From positions 1 to 64,000 of the forward strand of contig JACKFA010000012.1 in NCBI GenBank assembly GCA_020632715.1: a stretch of DNA of 64,000 nt, written 5' to 3'. This DNA comes from Deltaproteobacteria bacterium (GTDB lineage Bacteria > Myxococcota_A > UBA9042 > PHBI01). Under the pieces are notes generated by a model. The model ran no database searches. It was not told where the DNA came from and worked only from the letters and a program-made list of their open reading frames with translations. Shown piece by piece: positions 1 through 11,000 of this stretch (position 1 is its first letter; every line of letters starts with the position of its first letter). The position numbers and the translations under genes were made by a program.

Positions 1-168
1 ACCGCCGGATCCGAAGGCGTAGCCGAACTGGAGCAATCAAGTCGTGTTGAGGATCCGTGCTTCGAGCGGCGCCACTTCCGGTGATGGCGAGCACCCACGT
101 ATCGCCACGGTGACCAACCATCGCCCAAGAGCGTCGGCACCGAGCCCTGACCGCGCCGCACTACCCTC

Positions 169-828
169 CTACGCCGCGGCCTCTCCCCCATCCAACGCCG
201 CGCGCACCACCCCGATCCGCGCCGACAGCTCCTCGAGCACCTCCGCGAGCTCCTCCCGCTGCTCCGACGAGAGCTCCGCCACCGGCACCTCGTCCTCCAC
301 CCGCGTCAGGATCCGGCGCGCCGCCCGGAATTCTTTCAACACCGGCGGCAACGGCCGCCGCCCCCGGTTCGACGCCGGCCGCCTCGCCCTCACCGCCACC
401 TCGAGCTCCTCGCTCGACCACCCCCTCTCCAACGCCTCCCGCGCGAACGCCGCCTTCTCTTCCACGTCCTCGAGCACCAGCAGCGCCCGGTGATGCCGCA
501 CGCTCAACCGCTCCGCCACCGCGAGCGGCAGCTCCGCGAGCTGACGCCCCACCCGCACGAACGCGTACAAGCTCGCGTGTGACCACGCCAGATCCGCCCG
601 CCGCACCAACGCCATGAAGCTCAACGGCTTCGCCCGCGACGGATCCGCGAACGCCTCGAAGCTCCCCCCGAAGAAGCGGTCGAGCACGTACGCGCTCACC
701 ACCGCCGCCAGCTCCAAGCCCGACCGCAGCGCCGCCCCGTTCAAGAACGCCACCGCCTCGTCCAACAACGCCTCGTCACCCGCACCGCCGCTCTCGCTCG
801 CCTGCGATGACATCATGTCCGTATCCAT
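169..828 (-). CDS. DUF1016_N-like helical protein
   Basis: About 219 residues, uncharacterised. The start MDTDMM at 828 is chosen because GGAG lies about five bases upstream; the longer open frame upstream carries low-complexity Arg-rich sequence that does not look coding. Residues 20-150 are helical and include a segment (LSVRHHRALLVLEDVEEKAA, followed by an aromatic-acidic helix with GWSSEEL) that resembles the N-terminal domain of DUF1016/YhcG proteins, where the same order LSW.HY..LL.v.d...r.fY...A...gWS.reL is usual. The C-terminal half is charged and helical (REELAEVLEELSARIG), possibly coiled coil. The DUF1016 nuclease-like C-terminal domain is absent, so this would be an N-domain-only protein. 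No operon partner is visible. Family assignment is by pattern memory only. Confidence 0.6.
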   Translation of the reverse strand: MDTDMMSSQASESGGAGDEALLDEAVAFLNGAALRSGLELAAVVSAYVLDRFFGGSFEAFADPSRAKPLSFMALVRRADLAWSHASLYAFVRVGRQLAELPLAVAERLSVRHHRALLVLEDVEEKAAFAREALERGWSSEELEVAVRARRPASNRGRRPLPPVLKEFRAARRILTRVEDEVPVAELSSEQREELAEVLEELSARIGVVRAALDGGEAAA

Positions 829-1008
829 GGGTCTCCACCGAGAACGCCCTGCCGTTGCGACGACGACAGCGCTACCTGCTGGTCCCAGGACACGCGGAAG
901 TGGCGAGACGCAAGCTGCCAGAAGGCTACGGCGATGACAACCCATTCGAGCGGGCGAATTCGCACGCCCGCGACGCCGACGACAGCGCTCCCACCTCGCT
1001 CCCCGCCA

Positions 1009-4000
1009 TCAGCACCCGCCGCCCCACCGCGCGCGCCGCCGCCCGAGCGCCGCCAGCGCGCCGAGCGACGCGAGCCAGAGCCACGCCCCACCCTCGGCCC
1101 CCCCGCCCGCGCCACAGCCCCCGCCCTTCGCGAACACCCTGTCCCGCAGCACCTTCGCGTAACACTGCCCCACCGTCTCGTTCCCCGCCTCGTCCGTCGC
1201 CTTCACGCTCCACTCGACCAGGTTCGACCGCTCCCCCAGATCCACCACCGTCAACTTCGCCCCATCCGCCGCGAACAGACAGTCCCCACTCACGTCCGTG
1301 AGCCCCTCCCCGTCCTCGGCCTTCACCAGACACCGCGCCGCGAACACCTCCGCCACCGCCGGCCCACACGCGTCCGTCGCCGTCACCGCGTGCGTCACCG
1401 GCAAGAGCCCCGTCTGAAGCTCCACCGCCGCCAGGTCCCCACAGTCGATCTCCGGACCCGTCCGGTCCTCGATCACCACCGTCGTCGTGCAGCTCCCCTC
1501 GTTCCCCCACGGGTCCACGATGTCCAACGCCACCCGCGTCTCACCGAGCGCCATCGTCGCGTCCCCCCGCGGCGTCACCTCGATGGCCCCCACGCACGGC
1601 CCCTCCACGTGCTGCGCCCACACCGGCGCCCCACGACACGTCTCCGCCTCCGCGATGTCCCGCATCTCCGCGTCACACGTGTACTCCGCCCGCGCCGGCG
1701 GCCGCAGCACCTCCACGTCCCCCTCCCCCGCCGCGTTCCCCGCGTGCACCAGCAAGAGCCCCGCCCCGCCCTCCGGCCCACACGACGGCGCCTCCTCCAG
1801 CAACAGCTGCCGCGACGTGTCCACCGACACCCGCCCGCTCTCGAACCGCCACTCCGAACACGTCGTGTCCCAGTGCATCACCTCCCCCGCCCCGAGCAGC
1901 TCCGCCGCAGGCCGCGCCGGCGCCGTGTCCAGCACCGCCCCCGACTCCCCGAACACCGCCACCCAGAAGTCGAAGTCCGCCCCGTCACCGAGCCCCAGAT
2001 CCGCCCGCGACACGCTCATCACCCGCGTCGTCCCCACCAGATCCGCCACCGTCCACGCCTCGCTCACGAGCGCCATCCGCCCGAGCGGCGTCTCGTACGC
2101 CCCCTCCGCGTCCGGAGCGAACAGATACGTCCGCCCCGACCCCGTCGCGTGCCCCCCCGCCGTCACCGCCGCGTCACCGCTCAGCGCCACGAAGTCCGCC
2201 GCGCCATCCCCGTCAACGTCGACGATCACCGCCACCGGCCAGCGCCCCGGCAGCACATCCCAGCTCGCCATCGCGATCGCGAAGGACAACACCCGCTCCT
2301 CGCCCCGCGCGTCCTCCCTCACCCCGACCGCCACCACGTCGTGCGAGTCCAGCGTGCTCGGCTCCGCCGGGTCCACCCCCGCCAGCGAGAACACCTCCGT
2401 GTCCCCCCGCACGACGCTCGCGTCGTCCAACCACACCGAGAAGTCCTCGACCGCCAGGCACACGTCCCGCGACGACACCGCCGCCACCGGCCTCGGCAGC
2501 ACGTAGAACGGCACCCGCGCCGCCTCCCCGTCCGTCGCCTCGAGCTCGATCCACCCGTCCCGCTCACTCCCCGCCACGAGCGCCGCGTCCGCACGCCCGC
2601 CGACCTCCCACGACGGCGGCAGGTGCGGCCACGGCAAGAGCCCCGTCGGGTCCAGCTCGAACGTCACCACGACCTCGCCCCACGCCCCGACAGGCACGCT
2701 CACCGTCGCCGGCTCCACCGTCACCCGCAGCCCGCCACGCTCGCCCTCCGCCTGCCGGAACGCCGCCCGCGCCGACACCGTCCGCACCGCCGCCCCGTCG
2801 TTCCGCACCCGCAGCGTCCGCCGCACCACCGTCGGCCCCGTCACCGACACGAGCCCGAGGTCCAGCCACCGCTCCGGTACCAGCGTCGCCGCCACCGCCG
2901 CCGCCGCGTCCACCCGCCCGGCTCCGCCCGACGCCAGCGGCGCCCGCGCCCCGTCACCCCCGCCCGCCGGGTTCGCCCCGACCAGCTCGCTCGCGCCCTG
3001 CCACGCCCCCGACGCCGTCGTCACCACGGCCGCCGCTACGTCCTGCGCCGTCCACCCCGGGTGCGCCTGCCTCACCAGCGCCGCCACCCCCGCGACGTGC
3101 GCCGCCGCGAAGCTCGTCCCGTCCCAGCTCGCGAGCGCCGCCCCCGGCCCCGCGAGCGGCGCCGACACCGCGTACCCCGGCGCCACCACGTCCGGCTTCG
3201 CCCGCACCGCGTGCCCCGCCTCGCCGAACACGTGCGCCGGCCCCCGCCCGCTGAACCCCGCCACCGTGTCCGACAGCGCCTCCGCCGGCACCGCGTCAGC
3301 CCCCGCCGACACCGTCACCGACACGTCCTCCGCGAGCGCCGCCGCCAGCGCGTCGGCCGTCTCCGCCGACACCACGAACGCAGGCGCCGCCGCGCTCGAC
3401 GCCTCCCCGACCCGCCACGTCTCGAGCTCCCCGCTCGGCGCCGTCAGCAACACCGCCGCCGCCCCCGCCGCCGCCGCCGCCTCGAACGCCTCCCGATACC
3501 CGCACGACGGCGCGCGCAAGAGCGCCACCGCCCCCGCCGTCGCCGCCGGCCAGCCCGCCGCCGCGCACGGGCTCGCCGTCGTCACCACAGCACCACTCAC
3601 CGTCGCGCCCGCCGCCAGCTCCGCCCCGAACCCCGGCCCCGCGAGCCGCATCGCCCGCGGCCCCGCCACCGCCGGCGGGTCGTTCACCCACAGGATCCGC
3701 TGCGACATCCCCGGCGGGAACGTCGCGCCCACGCAGAGCACGTCCGCGATCGCGCAGGGCACGCCCACGCCGAAGGCCCGCCCACCGTCGTTCCCGCTCG
3801 GCGCCACCACCGTCGTCCCGAGCGCCTCGAGCGCCGACACCGCCGCCGTCAGTGGCGCGAGCCGCCACGGCTCCTCCGGATCCGGCGCCCCCTCGAGCGG
3901 CAACAACACCACGTCGAGCGCGTCCGCCGTGCTCCCGTCGCCGTCCGGATCCGCCGCCCACTCGAGCGCCTCCACCACCCTCGCCGTGTCCGTCTCCCGC

Positions 4001-4758
4001 GCCCCCGCGCCGAACACCTTCAGCGCATAGAGCCGCGCCGCCGGCGCCACCGCCGACACCACCCCCGCCACCGCCGTCCCGTGGTGCGCCGGCAGCGTCG
4101 CGTCCGCGAGGTCCGCCACGTCGCCGTAGTCCGGCGCCGGGTCGCCGTCCGGGCTCGCCCCGTCCGCGCCCGCGAAGTCCCACCCGCCGGCGACCCGCGC
4201 CGTCGGGAAGTAGCGCCCGCCGTCGTCCCCGTCGGCCGCCTGCGTCCGATCGTTCGCCGCGTAGCGCGCCGCGTCCCCGCTCCCGCCGAGCGCCGGCTGG
4301 AAGTAGTCGATCCCGCTGTCCACGATGCCGATCGCCACGCCGCGCCCGTCCGCCCCCGTCGCCGCGGCCGCCGTCGCCCCGATGTGCTCCGGATAGCCCA
4401 CCGCCGCCGCCCGCAGCGCCGTCGCCGGCGTCGCCGCGTGCACCCCCGGCAGCGCCAGCAGCGCGGCGCGGTCGAGCGGCCCGCCCGACTCCACGATCAG
4501 CCCGCAGAGCGCCGTGTGCAATGCCACACCGGGCACCGCCCCCAGACGCCGCAGACCGGTCATCAGGCGATTCCCGACCGCCTCCCTGGCCGCCGAGATC
4601 ACGCCGCTCGCCGCGCCCTCCGGCCATTGTGCACCGCACATCCCGGCGGCGGCGTCGTACTCGATGATCCAGCGCTCGGACGGCGCCGCGAGCGCATGGG
4701 GAGCCAAGGCGAGCGCCGCGACGACGCTCGCCCCCGTGAAGAGGGCGCGAGGATTCAT
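1009..4758 (-). CDS. Secreted subtilisin-like (S8) serine protease with PA insert and MYXO-CTERM-like tail
   Basis: 1249 residues. The N-terminus has a Sec signal (about residues 1-25, ending AHALAA). The S8 catalytic triad is readable: Asp147 in GIVDSGID, His226 in HHGTAVAG, and Ser near 548 in GTSFAAAHVAG; the oxyanion Asn lies in VVAPSGNDG. The usual HGTHVAG is HGTAVAG, so the second His is lost. Residues about 385-440 look like a protease-associated (PA) insert (VALLRAPSCGYREAFE). After the catalytic domain come roughly 600 residues of beta-sandwich-like sequence with several Cys pairs. The C-terminus has a Cys/Gly-rich motif, a hydrophobic stretch (WLWLASLGALAALG) and an Arg cluster, as in MYXO-CTERM or LPXTG-like sorting tails, suggesting surface anchoring. 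It is divergent from the giant lipoprotein operon. Two islands of rare codons with palindromes lie in its first 85 codons. Confidence 0.93.
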   Translation of the reverse strand: MNPRALFTGASVVAALALAPHALAAPSERWIIEYDAAAGMCGAQWPEGAASGVISAAREAVGNRLMTGLRRLGAVPGVALHTALCGLIVESGGPLDRAALLALPGVHAATPATALRAAAVGYPEHIGATAAAATGADGRGVAIGIVDSGIDYFQPALGGSGDAARYAANDRTQAADGDDGGRYFPTARVAGGWDFAGADGASPDGDPAPDYGDVADLADATLPAHHGTAVAGVVSAVAPAARLYALKVFGAGARETDTARVVEALEWAADPDGDGSTADALDVVLLPLEGAPDPEEPWRLAPLTAAVSALEALGTTVVAPSGNDGGRAFGVGVPCAIADVLCVGATFPPGMSQRILWVNDPPAVAGPRAMRLAGPGFGAELAAGATVSGAVVTTASPCAAAGWPAATAGAVALLRAPSCGYREAFEAAAAAGAAAVLLTAPSGELETWRVGEASSAAAPAFVVSAETADALAAALAEDVSVTVSAGADAVPAEALSDTVAGFSGRGPAHVFGEAGHAVRAKPDVVAPGYAVSAPLAGPGAALASWDGTSFAAAHVAGVAALVRQAHPGWTAQDVAAAVVTTASGAWQGASELVGANPAGGGDGARAPLASGGAGRVDAAAAVAATLVPERWLDLGLVSVTGPTVVRRTLRVRNDGAAVRTVSARAAFRQAEGERGGLRVTVEPATVSVPVGAWGEVVVTFELDPTGLLPWPHLPPSWEVGGRADAALVAGSERDGWIELEATDGEAARVPFYVLPRPVAAVSSRDVCLAVEDFSVWLDDASVVRGDTEVFSLAGVDPAEPSTLDSHDVVAVGVREDARGEERVLSFAIAMASWDVLPGRWPVAVIVDVDGDGAADFVALSGDAAVTAGGHATGSGRTYLFAPDAEGAYETPLGRMALVSEAWTVADLVGTTRVMSVSRADLGLGDGADFDFWVAVFGESGAVLDTAPARPAAELLGAGEVMHWDTTCSEWRFESGRVSVDTSRQLLLEEAPSCGPEGGAGLLLVHAGNAAGEGDVEVLRPPARAEYTCDAEMRDIAEAETCRGAPVWAQHVEGPCVGAIEVTPRGDATMALGETRVALDIVDPWGNEGSCTTTVVIEDRTGPEIDCGDLAAVELQTGLLPVTHAVTATDACGPAVAEVFAARCLVKAEDGEGLTDVSGDCLFAADGAKLTVVDLGERSNLVEWSVKATDEAGNETVGQCYAKVLRDRVFAKGGGCGAGGGAEGGAWLWLASLGALAALGRRRARWGGGC

Positions 4759-4852
4759 GGGGTCTCCGCGGTCGCGAGGGGCGACGCACGGACCACCTTA
4801 CCCGGCCTCGTGGGCCGGGGGGAACCGCCACGTGCTGACCGCAAGTGCTCAA

Positions 4853-4869
4853 GTGACAATTTTTGTCAC
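4853..4869. promoter_or_regulatory. Perfect 17-bp palindrome in a divergent promoter region
   Basis: GTGACAATTTTTGTCAC: seven-base arms around TTT, AT-rich within very GC-rich DNA. It lies between the divergent protease gene (start 4758) and the giant operon (start 5006), about 95 bp and 137 bp from the two start codons. Its symmetry and place suggest an operator for a dimeric regulator acting on one or both genes. There is no following T-tract context in either transcript that would make it a terminator. The regulator is unknown. Confidence 0.55.
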
Positions 4870-5005
4870 CGGCGCTCACGTTCGGCTCTCGATAGAGCGG
4901 CGGGGTTTGCTACCATCGACGAGCGCTCGGCAGCTCCGCGTCCGCCGCGCGCCCTCCATGCCAATCAGCTCGACCAACACGTCGTCCTCGACGAGAGGGG
5001 GGCTC

Positions 5006-8000
5006 ATGCTCCGTCTCATTAGGCTCCTTCCGATCACGATCGCGGCGCTGGCGCTCGCCGCCGGCCCGATCGGCTGCGGGAGCGACACCGGCAGCGGCTC
5101 CGATCAAGACGGGACCGGGTCCACCGACCCCGGGATCCGGAAGCTCCGGATCCTCTCCCTCGAGCCCGGCGAGGGCCCGCTCTCCGGCGGGCAGCTCATC
5201 GCCGTCACCGGCACAGGCTTCGAGCCCGACATGGTCGTCACCTTCGGCGGCGTCCAGGCGCTGCAGGTGGTCGTCGGCGCCGACGAGCTCGCCGTCATGC
5301 ACGTCCCGCCCGGCGCCCGCCCAGGCCCCGTCGACGTCACCTTCACCCTCACCGACGGCCGCGACGCCACCGTCAAGCAGGGGTTCACCTACCTCCCCGA
5401 CGACGGCGTCGTCAGCGAGGACCTGCTCCTCATCGGCGTCACCCCCGGCACCGGCACCGTCAAGGGCGGCCAGCTCGCCGTGATCGAGGGGCGCGGCCTC
5501 ATCGACGGCGCCCGCGTCTGGTTCGGCGCCCAGCCCGCCACCGACGTGCGCGTCGTCGGCCCCAACGCCCTCACCTGCCTCACCCCCGCCGCCCTCGAGG
5601 CCGGCCTCGTCGACATCCGCGTCGAGACCCCCGAGGTCGCCGCGCGCGCCGCCATGCAGGCCACCCTCCGGAGCGGCTACGAGTACGTCCCCGACACCGT
5701 CGTCACCCCCGACGAGGTCGCCCTCTTCGGCGTGATCCCCCCCGAGGGCGGCCGCTCCGGCGGGAACCTCGTCACCCTCCGCGGCCAGGCCTTCCGCCCC
5801 GGCACCGCCGTCTACTTCGGCGCCGTCCCCGCGACCGACGTCGAGGTCCTCGGCGACGCCGCCATCGTCTGCCGCGTCCCCGCCGGCGCCGTCGCGGGCG
5901 CGGTCGACGTGCGCGTCGAGGTCCCCGTCCCCGGCACCGGCGCGCGCGACGCCGCCACCCTCTCCGACGGCTACCGCTACTTCGAGGACACGACCCCGCT
6001 CAGCGTCCTCCGCGCCATCCCCGCCCACGGCCCGACCGGCGGCGGCACCGTCGTCACCCTCGAGGGCACCGCCTTCGTCCCCGGCGCGAGCGTCTGGTTC
6101 AACGACGTCCCCGCCACCAACGTGCAGGTCCTCGCCCCCGAGGCCCTCGCCTGCCGCGCCCCCGCCGCCACCGCCCCCGGCTTCGTCAACGTGCGCGTCG
6201 AGCTCCCCGGCGTCGACGGCCTCCCGGGCGACTCGCGCACCGCCATCGGCGCCTTCGAGTACACCGACGAGGGCCAGGGCACCGGCGCCCTCGCCATCGC
6301 CGACGTCATCCCCGCCTCCGGCCCCGCCGCGGGCGGAAACCTCGTCACCGTCACGGGCGACGGCTTCGCCGCCGGCGCCGTCGTCTACTTCGGCGGCGCC
6401 CAGGCGAGCGAGGTCACCGTCCTCGGCCCCGGCGCCCTCGTCTGCCGCGCCCCCGCCGGCGTCGCCGGCCTCACCGACGTGCGCGTCGAGGTCCCGGGCG
6501 CCGGCTCCCGCACCTTCTCCGGCGGCTACAGCTACGTCGCGGCCGACGACGGCGGCGCCCTGCTCGTGCTCTCCGCCATCCCCGCGAGCGGCCCCCTCTC
6601 GGGCGGGAACCTCATCACCATCGCCGGCCAGGGCTTCACCCTCGGCGCGTCCGTCTACATCGGCGGCGTCGCGGCGAGCGAGGTCTCCGTGCTCGGGCCG
6701 ACCGCCATCAGCGCGCGCGTCCCGGCGGGCGTGCAGCCCGGCGCCGTCAACATCCGCGTCGAGCTCCCGGGCGCGAGCGGCACCGCGCACACGCTCGTGA
6801 GCGGCTACACCTACATCGACGACCGCGTCACCCCCGAGAGCCTGCTCGTGCTCGGCGTGATCCCGACCTCCGGCCCCCTCGACGGCGGCAACGTCGTCAC
6901 CGTCGCCGGCCAGGGCTTCGCGACCGGCGCGCGCGTCTACTTCGGCGGCGCCCCGGCGACCGAGGTCAACGTCATCGGGCCGAACGCGCTCACCTGCGTC
7001 GCCCCGCCGGGCGTCTCCGCGAGCCGCGTCGACGTGCGCGTCCAGCTCGACGATGGCGCCGCGAACGTGCTCCCGAACGGCTACGAGTACGTCGACGGCG
7101 GCGGCGCCACCGACGAGCTCCTCGTCCTCGGCGCCGTCCCGACCCAGGGCCCGCTCTCCGGCGGGAACCTCGTGACCATCGCCGGCCAGGGCTTCACGCA
7201 GGGCGCCACCGTCTACTTCGGCGGCACCCCGGCGACCGGCGTGACCGTCCTCGGCAGCACGGCGCTGACCTGCCTCGCCCCGCGCGGCGCCGCGGCCGCC
7301 TCGGTCGCCGTGCGCGTCGAGCTCACGAGCGGCAGCGCCCACTCGCTCCCCGACGCCTACACCTTCGTCGACGACGCCGTCGCCTCCGATCCGCTCCTCG
7401 TGCTCGCCGTCACGCCGGCCGCCGGCCCCGTGACCGGCGGCGGCACGGTCGTTGTGTCCGGCCAAGGCTTCGCCGCCGGCGCGCGCCTCTACTTCGGCGG
7501 CAACCCGGCCACGAACGTGCAGGTCCTCGGGCCGCGCGCGCTGACCGCGAAGGTCCCGGCGGGCGCCGCGCTCGGGCGCGTGAGCGTGCGCGTCGAGCTC
7601 TCGGGCGCGACCGCCGCCGCCTACACCCTCCCCGACGCCTACGAGTACGTGAGCGACCCCGGCGTCGAGACCCTCGCCATCGACGCCGTGACGCCCGCGC
7701 AGGGCCCGGAGGCCGGCGGCAACGTGATCGTCCTCACCGGGCACGGCTTCCTCGCCGGGAGCCTCGTGTACGTCGGCGGCACCGCGTGCTCCCAGGTGCA
7801 GGTCATCTCCTCGACCGCCATCACCTGCGTCGCCCCCGCGGCCGCCGCGCCCGGGCTCGTGAACGTGCGCGTCGAGCTCCCGGCCGGCGGCGACGCGGCC
7901 ACGCGCCCGAGCGCCTACGAGTACCTCGACGACGGCGTCGCCGTGCAGGACCTGCTCGTGCTCTCGGCGGTGCCGGTCCACGGGCCGCTCGCCGGCGGGA

Positions 8001-11000
8001 ACCCCGTGACGATCGCCGGGCAGGGCTTCGAGGCCGGCGCGCTCGTCTACTTCGGCGGCGTCCTCGCGACCGAGGTCGACGTGCTCGCGCCGACCGCGCT
8101 CACCTGCCGCGCCCCGCGCGGCGTCGCCGCCGGCGCCACCAACGTGCGCGTGGAGCTCCCGGGCGGGAGCGGTGCCGCGCACACGCTCTACAACGGCTAC
8201 ACCTACGACGAGGCGCCCGCCGCCGAGCAGGTCTCGGTGCTCGCGGCCATCCCGAGCAGCGGCGCGCTGTCCGGCGGGAACAGCGTCGTCGTCTCCGGCA
8301 CCGGCTTCGCCGCCGGCGCGACCGTCTACTTCGGCGGCGTCCCCGCGACGGACGTCGTCGTGCTCGCGAGCACCGCCATCAGCTGCAAGGCGCCCGCGGG
8401 CGTGGCGGCCGTCCCGACGAGCGTGCGCGTCGAGCTCCCCGGCGACGGCGGCGCCTACACGCGCCTCGGCGCCTACACCTACGTCGACGACACGCCCGAC
8501 GATCAGCTGCGCGTGACCAGCGTCACGCCGGGCTCGGGGCCGCTCGCGGGCCTGAACTTCGCGACCGTCGCGGGCAAGGCCTTCGAGGACGGCGCCACCG
8601 TCTACTTCGGCGCCCTCCCGGCCACCGGCGTCACCGTGCTCTCGCCGCAGGTCCTCACCTGCACCGTGCCGCCCGGCGCCGTCGAGGGCGCCGTCGACGT
8701 GCGCGTCCAGAACCCCGGCGACAGCGGCCAGACCCACGTCCTCCACGGCGGCTACCGCTACGAGCCCGCCCCCGCCGGGGCAGGCCCGCTGCGCGTGCTC
8801 GCGGTGAACCCGACCAGCGGCGCGCAGAGCGGCGGCGAGGTCGTCACCATCGAGGGCACGGGCTTCGAGCAGGGCGCGGCGGTCTACTTCGGCGGCGCGC
8901 CGGCGTCGTCGGTGCAGGTGCTCGGCCCGGCGGCGATCGTCTGCCAGTCGCCGCGCGGCGCCGCCCCCGGGCGCGTCGGCGTGCGCGTCGAGAACCCGGG
9001 CGCCGAGGGCGCCGCCTACACCCTCCACGACGCCTACGAGTACGTGTCCGACACGGTCACGGCGCTCGGGATCGCCTCGGTCTACCCGGTGCAGGGGCCC
9101 GTCGAGGGCGGCGGGCTCGTGCTCATCACGGGGTCGGGCTTCGACCCGGCCATGCAGCTCCGCTTCGGCGGCGTCGCGAGCCCGCTCGTGCAGGTGCTCG
9201 GCCCGTCGTCGGCCACGGCGCTCGCCCCCGCGCACGCGGCCGGTACGGTGACCGTCACCGCCGTGAACCCCGACGGCGAGGAGGCCGCCCTCCCCGGCGC
9301 CTACGTCTACGTGGACGACGTGGTCGTCGACCCGACGACCGCCCCGCGCATCGGCGCCATCCTGCCGGCGAGCGGCCCGACCTCCGGCGGCACGCTCGCG
9401 CGCGTCGTCGGCACGAACTTCGGCCCCGGCGCGACCGTCACCATCGGCGGCGCCGCGGCGAGCGACGTCGTCGTGGCCTCGTCGACCCTCATCACGCTGC
9501 GCGTCCCGGCGGGCGCGGCCGGCCCGAAGGCGGTCGTCGTGCGCAGCGCCGGCGGCCTCACGGCGACCCTCGCCGGCGGCTTCACCTACGTCCCGCCCGC
9601 GTCGGCGCGGCCGTCGATCGTCGCGACCTGGCCCTCGAGCGGCCCGACGACCGGCGGCACCTGGGTCACCCTCGACGGCGCCGGCTTCACGCAGGGCAGC
9701 ACGGTGTGGTTCGGCCTCCGGCCGGCGACCTCGACGCGCTTCGTCTCGCCGACGCGCGTCATCGGCGTCGCGCCCGCCGGCGACATCGGCGCCGTCGACC
9801 TCAGCGTCGTGCGCCCCGACGGCGAGACCGCCGTCGCCGAGGACGCCTTCGCCTACTACAACGCGGGCGACCTCCCGAACGCGCCGCCCGTCGTGGCCGA
9901 GGTCTTCCCGCGCGTCGGCAGCACGGCCGGCGGGCAGCAGGTCTCCATCACGGGCTCGGGCTTCCAGGCGGGCTCCCGCTTCTACCTCGGCGAGCGCGAG
10001 GTCACGGTCACCGCGACCCCGATGGGCTCGCAGCGGATCGTCACGACGCCCGCCCACGACGCGGGCCCGGTCGACGTGACCGTCGTGAACCCGGACGGCC
10101 TCTCGCACACGCTCGCGGGCGGCTTCATCTTCATGGCGCCGCCGCCGCTCGTGCGGGACGTCGTGCCGGACGTCGGCGCGGCCACGGGCGGCTACCAGGT
10201 GACCCTCCGCGGCAAGAACCTCGGCGCGAGCTCGGTCGTCCGCTTCGGCGGGGCCACGGTGAGCACGTTCCTCGAGGTCGACGACGACCGGCTCGTCTTC
10301 TGGGCGCCGCCGGCGGTGCCGGGCATGGTGACGGTCGGCGTCACGAACCCGGACGGGCAGCACGACGAGCTCGGCGACGCCTTCGAGTACGTCGCGGCCA
10401 CGGCCGTCGGCGACCCCGTCGTGCTCTCGGTGGAGCCGACGGTCGGGCCCTCGACGGGCGGCTTCCTCGCGCTCGTCCACGGCGCGAGCTTCGCCGAGAC
10501 GGCGCGCGTCTTCTTCGGCGACGCCGAGGCGACGGGCGTCCTCTGGCTCGGCGACGGGATCCTGAAGTGCGTCGTCCCGCCGGGCGTCGCGAACACCGTC
10601 GTCGACGTGACCGTGGAGAACTCGCCGTTCTCGGTCGGCACCCTCGACGGCGCCTTCACCTACCAGGCGCAGAGCGTGCCGCCGCTCCGGATCTCCGCCG
10701 TCACGCCCGGCACGGGCTCGACCGCGGGCGGCACGGTCGTCACGATCGAGGGCGACGGCTTCCTCCCCGGCACGCAGGTCTCCTTCGGCACCGAGGCCGC
10801 CGCGATCGTCAACGTCGTCTCCTACACGACGCTGACCGCCGTGACGCCCGCCGGCGACCCGGGGCTCGTCAGCGTGCGCGTCGAGCGCCCGGACATGCAG
10901 TCGTCGACCGCGTTCAACGCCTTCGGCTACATCGACCCGGCGCGCCTCGCCGACGCCCCGCGCATCGACTCCGCCGACCCGGGCCTCGGGCCGCTCACGG

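Noticed and set aside
1..168. Possible end of a gene entering from the left edge (27 codons open in frame 1 to a TGA at 82)
   Set aside because: Too short and without recognisable sequence; open by chance in GC-rich DNA. Nothing else is visible in this stretch.
934..5022. Plus-strand frame of 1362 codons opposite the subtilase
   Set aside because: Arg/Pro/His-rich shadow translation; the minus-strand frame has a signal peptide and an intact S8 triad.
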